Of a stretch of DNA of 7,755 nt, positions 4,511 through 7,755 are shown piece after piece (within the stretch, counting starts at the first letter, position 1; each line of letters begins with the position of its first letter). Where the stretch lies: contig JAITVE010000006.1 of NCBI GenBank assembly GCA_031285975.1, positions 1 to 7,755 on the forward strand, in the 5' to 3' direction. Below the pieces are notes generated by a model. It saw only the letters and a list, made by a program, of their open reading frames with translations, made no database searches and was not told the origin of the DNA. Source of the DNA: Candidatus Adiutrix sp. Its GTDB lineage: Bacteria; Desulfobacterota; Desulfarculia; Adiutricales; Adiutricaceae. Both the position numbers and the translations under genes were made by a program.

Positions 4511-7165
4511 ATGGCAAGCACAGGGGTCATATCGGGCGGCATCCAGTGGACGGGCGTCGCCACCGGCACCGACTTCAAGGCCATGGTGGAAACCCTGGTG
4601 AAGATTGAGAACCGCACCGTGGTGCGGCAGCAAACCTGGCAGTCTCAGTGGCAGGCCAAGCTGACCTCCATCAACCAGCTGGACTTGCGGCTGGGCGCCC
4701 TGAAAACCGGCTGCCAGAGCTACGACACCCGCGACGAGCTTTTGACCCGCAAGGCCACCAGTTCCGATGAAAAAGTGGTCACCATCAACAACACCTCCAC
4801 GGCGGCCACCGGGGTTTTCAACATCACCGTGGGCGAGAATATCGGCGAAAAAGTGGCCTCCCGCACCTTCAGCGACGCCGCGACCATTGGCATGAACCAC
4901 CTGACCGACGCCGAGGGCCGCCCCATTGACGCCAACGGCGACATCATCGTCCACCCCAGCCCGCCGCCGGGCACCCCGGTGGACGCCGATGGCCGCCCCC
5001 TCGACAGCGAGGGCAACATTCTGGTCGACCCCGACCCGGCGAACTATTACTACCCGCCCATGACCATCAGCATGGGCGGCAAAACCGTGGAACTGACCTA
5101 TGACGCGACGAAAAGCGGCGCGCTGGGCACCTTTCACGAAGACATGACCATGGAAGACCTCGCGGGCGCCATCAATGACAAACTGGCGGACATGGAGGCT
5201 ACCACCCCGGACGACACGCCGAAAATCCGCGCTGAAGTGGTCTATGACAAAACCCGGGGCAGCGGCGACACCTACAGCCGCCTGACCATTGTGGGCCTGG
5301 AAGGCGGGGTGAAGAACCACATCACCGTCAGCGACCCCACCGACCTGTGCATGGACAGCAACTCCATCGACGCGCCCGTCACCACTTCCTGGGTCGGCTC
5401 CCAGGCCATACCCAAAGTCTCGGCCGATTCCAACTACACCGGGCACGCCAACAAAACCATCACCGTCGTGGCCACCACCGTGAAGGGCAACGGCATTCTG
5501 GGCGTGGACGACATCGAGTTCAGCTGGGCCGACACCGAGGGCAAAAGCGGCACCTTCAAAGTCACCGCTGAAAACTGGGACGCGGCCAACAACTGCCTGA
5601 AAGAAGACATTGAGCTTCTGCAGGGCGTGAAAATTTCCTTTGACGGCGCGCAGCAAAACCGCATCCGCAAAGACGAGGCCTTCACCATCGACTGCCAGAC
5701 CCCGGTGACCCAAAAAGCCGCCGACGTGGGCCTGGCCCAGACCGATAAATGGGTGCACCGGGGCGTGGGCGACCTCACCAGCCCGGTGACCAAGGGCCAG
5801 GGCTCGGCCGCCCAATTCGCCTACACCTACGCCGGGAAGGAATACACGGTCAAACTCTCCAACGAAGTGGGCCTCCAGGGTTTGATTGACGCCATTAATA
5901 AGGATTCCAACAATCCCGGCGTCATCGCCAGCTACCTCAACGACGGCATGGGCACCTCCACCTCCTACAAGCTGGTCTTGACCGGGCGCGATTCTGGGGT
6001 GGAAAACAGCATCACCATTTCCGACAAGAGCAATCTCAACATGATGCCCTGCGGGCCCGAAACTTTTACCCATTCCCGCGAGGCCTCCAACAGCATGTTC
6101 CGGGTGGACGGCTTCCCCGACGACGAAGTCAGCTGGGCCCAGCGCCCCACCAACGATGTGGGCGATGTGTTCGACGGCATCGTGGTGACCCTGCAGGGCA
6201 AGGGCGACGCGCAAATCATTGTGCAGAACGACGTCACGGCCATGAAGGACAAAATCAAGCAGCTCATCGAGGCCGTCAACTACGCCAAAAGCTACATCAA
6301 AGAGCAGACCAAGTTCAGCGGGGCCAAAATGGTCTCGAAGTTCAACGAGCAGACCCAGCAGTTCGAGCGCGTGAACGAAAACGGCACGGACGCGGCGGGC
6401 AATTCCAGCAGCGACCCCAGCGGCATCATGATCGGCAACTACGGTTTCCAAATGGCTCAGAGCGCCATTGACAAAATGATGACCGGCCCTATTTTCAGCC
6501 GCCAGGAATTTATTCAGGCCATTGACCCGGACAAGGAAAAAGAGGCCACCTACCCGGTGCGGGTGGAAGACGAAGAGCGCGACGGCCCCTCCCAGGAAGG
6601 CCTGTATAACGCCTATCTGGAAAAGCATGGCCTGGTTTACACCCGCATGAGCGACCTCGGCATCATCAGCGACCCGGATCAGGCCGGGCAGTACATCCTC
6701 AAAGAGGAATCCAAGCTGACCGAAGCCCTGACCAAAAACCCGGAAGCCGTGGTCAGAATGTTCACCTTCACGCCCGAAGACGGCGAAACCATGCCCGGCG
6801 ACGGCGAAACCAAGCTCTACAAGCACGCGCCCTGGACAGACGAAGAGGCCCGTTTCCATTTCGGCGGCTTCAACGTGATGATGGGCTACATCACCAACGA
6901 CATGACCCGCACCCACGACGACATCGACGCCCAAACCGGCAATGTCGTCAAAGCCGGCAAGGGCATCACCAAAGTTTTGGCCGACAACTACGCGGGCATC
7001 ATCAAAGACATTGACGACAAAATCCTCCGCGAGCAGCGGCGGGTCTCCATGGTGCAGCAGCGGCTGGAAGACAAATTCGCCCGCCTGGAAGTGCTTCTGG
7101 CCGGTCTCGAAGACCAGTCGAAGGGCATCGAGGCCCAGATATCAAAACTCAACGGCGGAGCCTGA
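4511..7165 (+). CDS. fliD: Flagellar filament cap protein (hook-associated protein 2), enlarged
   Basis: FliD is exported through the flagellar type III apparatus and sits as an oligomeric cap at the filament tip, where it guides flagellin folding and insertion. At 884 residues it is longer than most FliD proteins (about 450-700). Residues about 10-115 are the FliD N-terminal domain (VATGTDFKAMVETLVKIE, helical region, then ATSSDEKVV). Residues 529-884 are the C-terminal domain, opening with FRVDGF and DVFDGIVVTLQG and ending in a heptad-like helix (about 830-880, VSMVQQRLEDKFARLEVL). Between them lie a Pro/Asp/Gly-rich tandem repeat (133-174), two hook-IN-like segments (about 184-281 and 431-512, each ending with a 'GV.N.IT.SD' turn), and an extra beta-rich stretch (about 290-425). 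There are five cysteines, which is odd for a cap protein. GGGAGAGG at 4496-4503 supports the ATG, and a sigma-28-type promoter precedes it. fliS follows 91 bases later, probably in the same operon. Confidence 0.95.
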   Translation: MASTGVISGGIQWTGVATGTDFKAMVETLVKIENRTVVRQQTWQSQWQAKLTSINQLDLRLGALKTGCQSYDTRDELLTRKATSSDEKVVTINNTSTAATGVFNITVGENIGEKVASRTFSDAATIGMNHLTDAEGRPIDANGDIIVHPSPPPGTPVDADGRPLDSEGNILVDPDPANYYYPPMTISMGGKTVELTYDATKSGALGTFHEDMTMEDLAGAINDKLADMEATTPDDTPKIRAEVVYDKTRGSGDTYSRLTIVGLEGGVKNHITVSDPTDLCMDSNSIDAPVTTSWVGSQAIPKVSADSNYTGHANKTITVVATTVKGNGILGVDDIEFSWADTEGKSGTFKVTAENWDAANNCLKEDIELLQGVKISFDGAQQNRIRKDEAFTIDCQTPVTQKAADVGLAQTDKWVHRGVGDLTSPVTKGQGSAAQFAYTYAGKEYTVKLSNEVGLQGLIDAINKDSNNPGVIASYLNDGMGTSTSYKLVLTGRDSGVENSITISDKSNLNMMPCGPETFTHSREASNSMFRVDGFPDDEVSWAQRPTNDVGDVFDGIVVTLQGKGDAQIIVQNDVTAMKDKIKQLIEAVNYAKSYIKEQTKFSGAKMVSKFNEQTQQFERVNENGTDAAGNSSSDPSGIMIGNYGFQMAQSAIDKMMTGPIFSRQEFIQAIDPDKEKEATYPVRVEDEERDGPSQEGLYNAYLEKHGLVYTRMSDLGIISDPDQAGQYILKEESKLTEALTKNPEAVVRMFTFTPEDGETMPGDGETKLYKHAPWTDEEARFHFGGFNVMMGYITNDMTRTHDDIDAQTGNVVKAGKGITKVLADNYAGIIKDIDDKILREQRRVSMVQQRLEDKFARLEVLLAGLEDQSKGIEAQISKLNGGA
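4907..5032 (+). repeat. 25-codon tandem repeat inside fliD
   Basis: Two copies of the protein pattern DAxGRPxDxxGxIxVxP occur at FliD residues 133-149 and 158-174, with a period of 25 residues (75 bases: 4907-4957 and 4982-5032). The DNA copies share blocks such as GACGCCGA and GGCCGCCCC. The spacer is PPPGTP-rich. It looks like an in-frame duplication in a surface-exposed linker. Confidence 0.75.
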
Positions 7166-7170
7166 TAAAA

Positions 7171-7191
7171 GGCCGCCCGGCTGGGGCGGCC
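7171..7191 (+). other. GC-rich hairpin between fliD and fliS
   Basis: GGCCGCCC (7171-7178) pairs perfectly with GGGCGGCC (7184-7191) around a 5-base loop, five bases after the fliD stop. There is no T-run, so it is not a standard terminator. It may stabilise the fliD mRNA 3' end or adjust how much fliS is made from the shared transcript. Further GGCGGCC copies at 7216-7222 and 7229-7235 could compete for the same left arm. Confidence 0.6.
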
Positions 7192-7256
7192 CGATGACCA
7201 CACTTTTCACACAACGGCGGCCCCAGGCGGCGGCCAAGGATTGAGGGGGATATACC

Positions 7257-7697
7257 ATGAATGCCTACGGAACCGATCAGTATCGCCAAACCCAGGTGAC
7301 GACAGTGGACAAGGGGCGCCTGATCGTGCTCCTGTACGAAGGGGCCATAAAATTCCTGCACGAGGCGGCCCAGGCCCAGCGTGACGGGGACATAGCGGGC
7401 AAATCGAGCGGCATCAACCGCGCGCTGGATATTATCGGCGAACTGAGCCAGTCGCTCAACATGCAGGACGGCGGCGACATCGCCTTCAACCTCAAGCGCA
7501 TCTACCAGTTCTGGACTGACCACCTGCTGAAGGCCAAAATCGTCCGCGACAGCCCGGCCATGGACGACGTCATCAGCATGATGTCGAGCCTGATAGAGGC
7601 CTGGCAGACGGTCTGCAACGACGCCGAAGCCGCCCAGGCCGCCGCGGCCCGCCCCCAGCCCATCACCACTGCCACCACCGCCGCCCGCACCATTTAA
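7257..7697 (+). CDS. fliS: Flagellin export chaperone
   Basis: This 146-residue protein is slightly longer than the usual 125-140. FliS is a cytoplasmic four-helix protein that binds the C-terminus of flagellin, prevents early polymerisation and delivers it to the export gate. The family features run in order: AYGTDQYRQTQV (3-14), a T..K.RLIVLLYEGAIKFLHEA core helix (about 16-38), GKSSGINRALDIIGELSQSL (48-67), GGDIAFNLKRIYQFW (72-86), and the last helix ending SLIEAW (111-116). The tail after about residue 120 is a low-complexity Ala/Thr/Pro run that is probably unstructured. GAGGGGGA at 7243-7250, six bases before ATG, is a strong ribosome site. The gene follows fliD and most likely shares its sigma-28-type promoter. 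No promoter of its own is visible in the 91-base gap. A hairpin follows the stop. Confidence 0.95.
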   Translation: MNAYGTDQYRQTQVTTVDKGRLIVLLYEGAIKFLHEAAQAQRDGDIAGKSSGINRALDIIGELSQSLNMQDGGDIAFNLKRIYQFWTDHLLKAKIVRDSPAMDDVISMMSSLIEAWQTVCNDAEAAQAAAARPQPITTATTAARTI

Positions 7698-7711
7698 GCG
7701 GCCCCATACAC

Positions 7712-7755
7712 AATACCCGGCCTCCGTCAGCAAGAAATGACGGCGGTCGGGTATT
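7712..7755 (+). terminator. Long hairpin after fliS, probably an intrinsic terminator cut by the window edge
   Basis: AATACCCG (7712-7719) pairs with CGGGTATT (7748-7755). The stem continues inward with two C-G pairs, one G-T wobble and one mismatch, then CCGTCA (7724-7729) pairs with TGACGG (7738-7743) around an 8-base loop. The hairpin begins 14 bases after the fliS stop. Any T-run would lie just outside the window, so termination is inferred. Confidence 0.75.

Noticed and set aside
4478..6934. Long open frame on the - strand opposite fliD (818 codons)
   Set aside because: Composition is dominated by Gly, Val, Ala and His with no recognisable domain, and it is explained by codon bias of fliD on the + strand.
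7194..7244. 16-codon ORF (MTTLFTQRR...) between fliD and fliS as a leader peptide
   Set aside because: There is no convincing ribosome site, no run of regulatory codons, and it is too short to support from sequence alone. It ends near the fliS Shine-Dalgarno, so it is only a weak possibility.

Overview
The window is GC-rich chromosomal DNA, most like a sulfate-reducing Desulfovibrio-type bacterium (Desulfobacterota). Three things suggest this: a complete set of hybrid-cluster ligands in an Hcp protein, a glycosyltransferase-TPR gene sitting directly before fliD-fliS, and separate sigma-54-like and sigma-28-like promoters in the flagellar block. The taxonomic call is an inference from gene content and style, not from a marker gene. 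All five complete genes and the one partial gene are on the + strand. No tRNA, rRNA, CRISPR array or insertion sequence was seen, and no gene-free stretch exceeds about 155 bases.

Layout. (1) 3-1106 is the C-terminal two thirds of hydroxylamine reductase / hybrid cluster protein (hcp), closed by a strong intrinsic terminator at 1122-1156. (2) 1157-1968 is a two-gene type II toxin-antitoxin module with an AT-rich leader. The antitoxin looks chimeric, with a HicB-like N-terminus and a MazE/PemI-like C-terminal tail. It overlaps a MazF/PemK-family toxin by one base. A short UUCG-loop hairpin with a T-run follows. (3) 2030-4371 is a sigma-54-type (-24/-12) promoter followed by a 753-residue protein with a family 2 glycosyltransferase domain, a possible second degenerate glycosyltransferase-like domain, and TPR-like repeats. 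(4) 4437-7697 is a sigma-28 (FliA)-type promoter, then fliD (filament cap, unusually long at 884 residues) and fliS (flagellin export chaperone). The two genes are separated by a GC-rich hairpin, and fliS is followed by a long hairpin that runs to the window edge.

How the genes fit together. The flagellar part reads as a small late-assembly block. FliS keeps flagellin unpolymerised until export and FliD caps the filament so that flagellin can polymerise. The glycosyltransferase is positioned to glycosylate a flagellar protein, most simply flagellin. Its sigma-54-type promoter, against the sigma-28-type promoter of fliD, would make the glycosyltransferase an earlier product than the cap and chaperone. 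hcp (nitrosative or oxidative stress and nitrogen-oxide metabolism) and the toxin-antitoxin pair appear to be independent units, insulated by terminators.

The parts most worth a second look are the chimeric antitoxin, the two-domain GT-TPR protein and its promoter class, and the enlarged FliD with a duplicated hook-IN-type motif, an internal 25-residue tandem repeat and five cysteines. Nothing here amounts to a demonstrably new multi-gene system.
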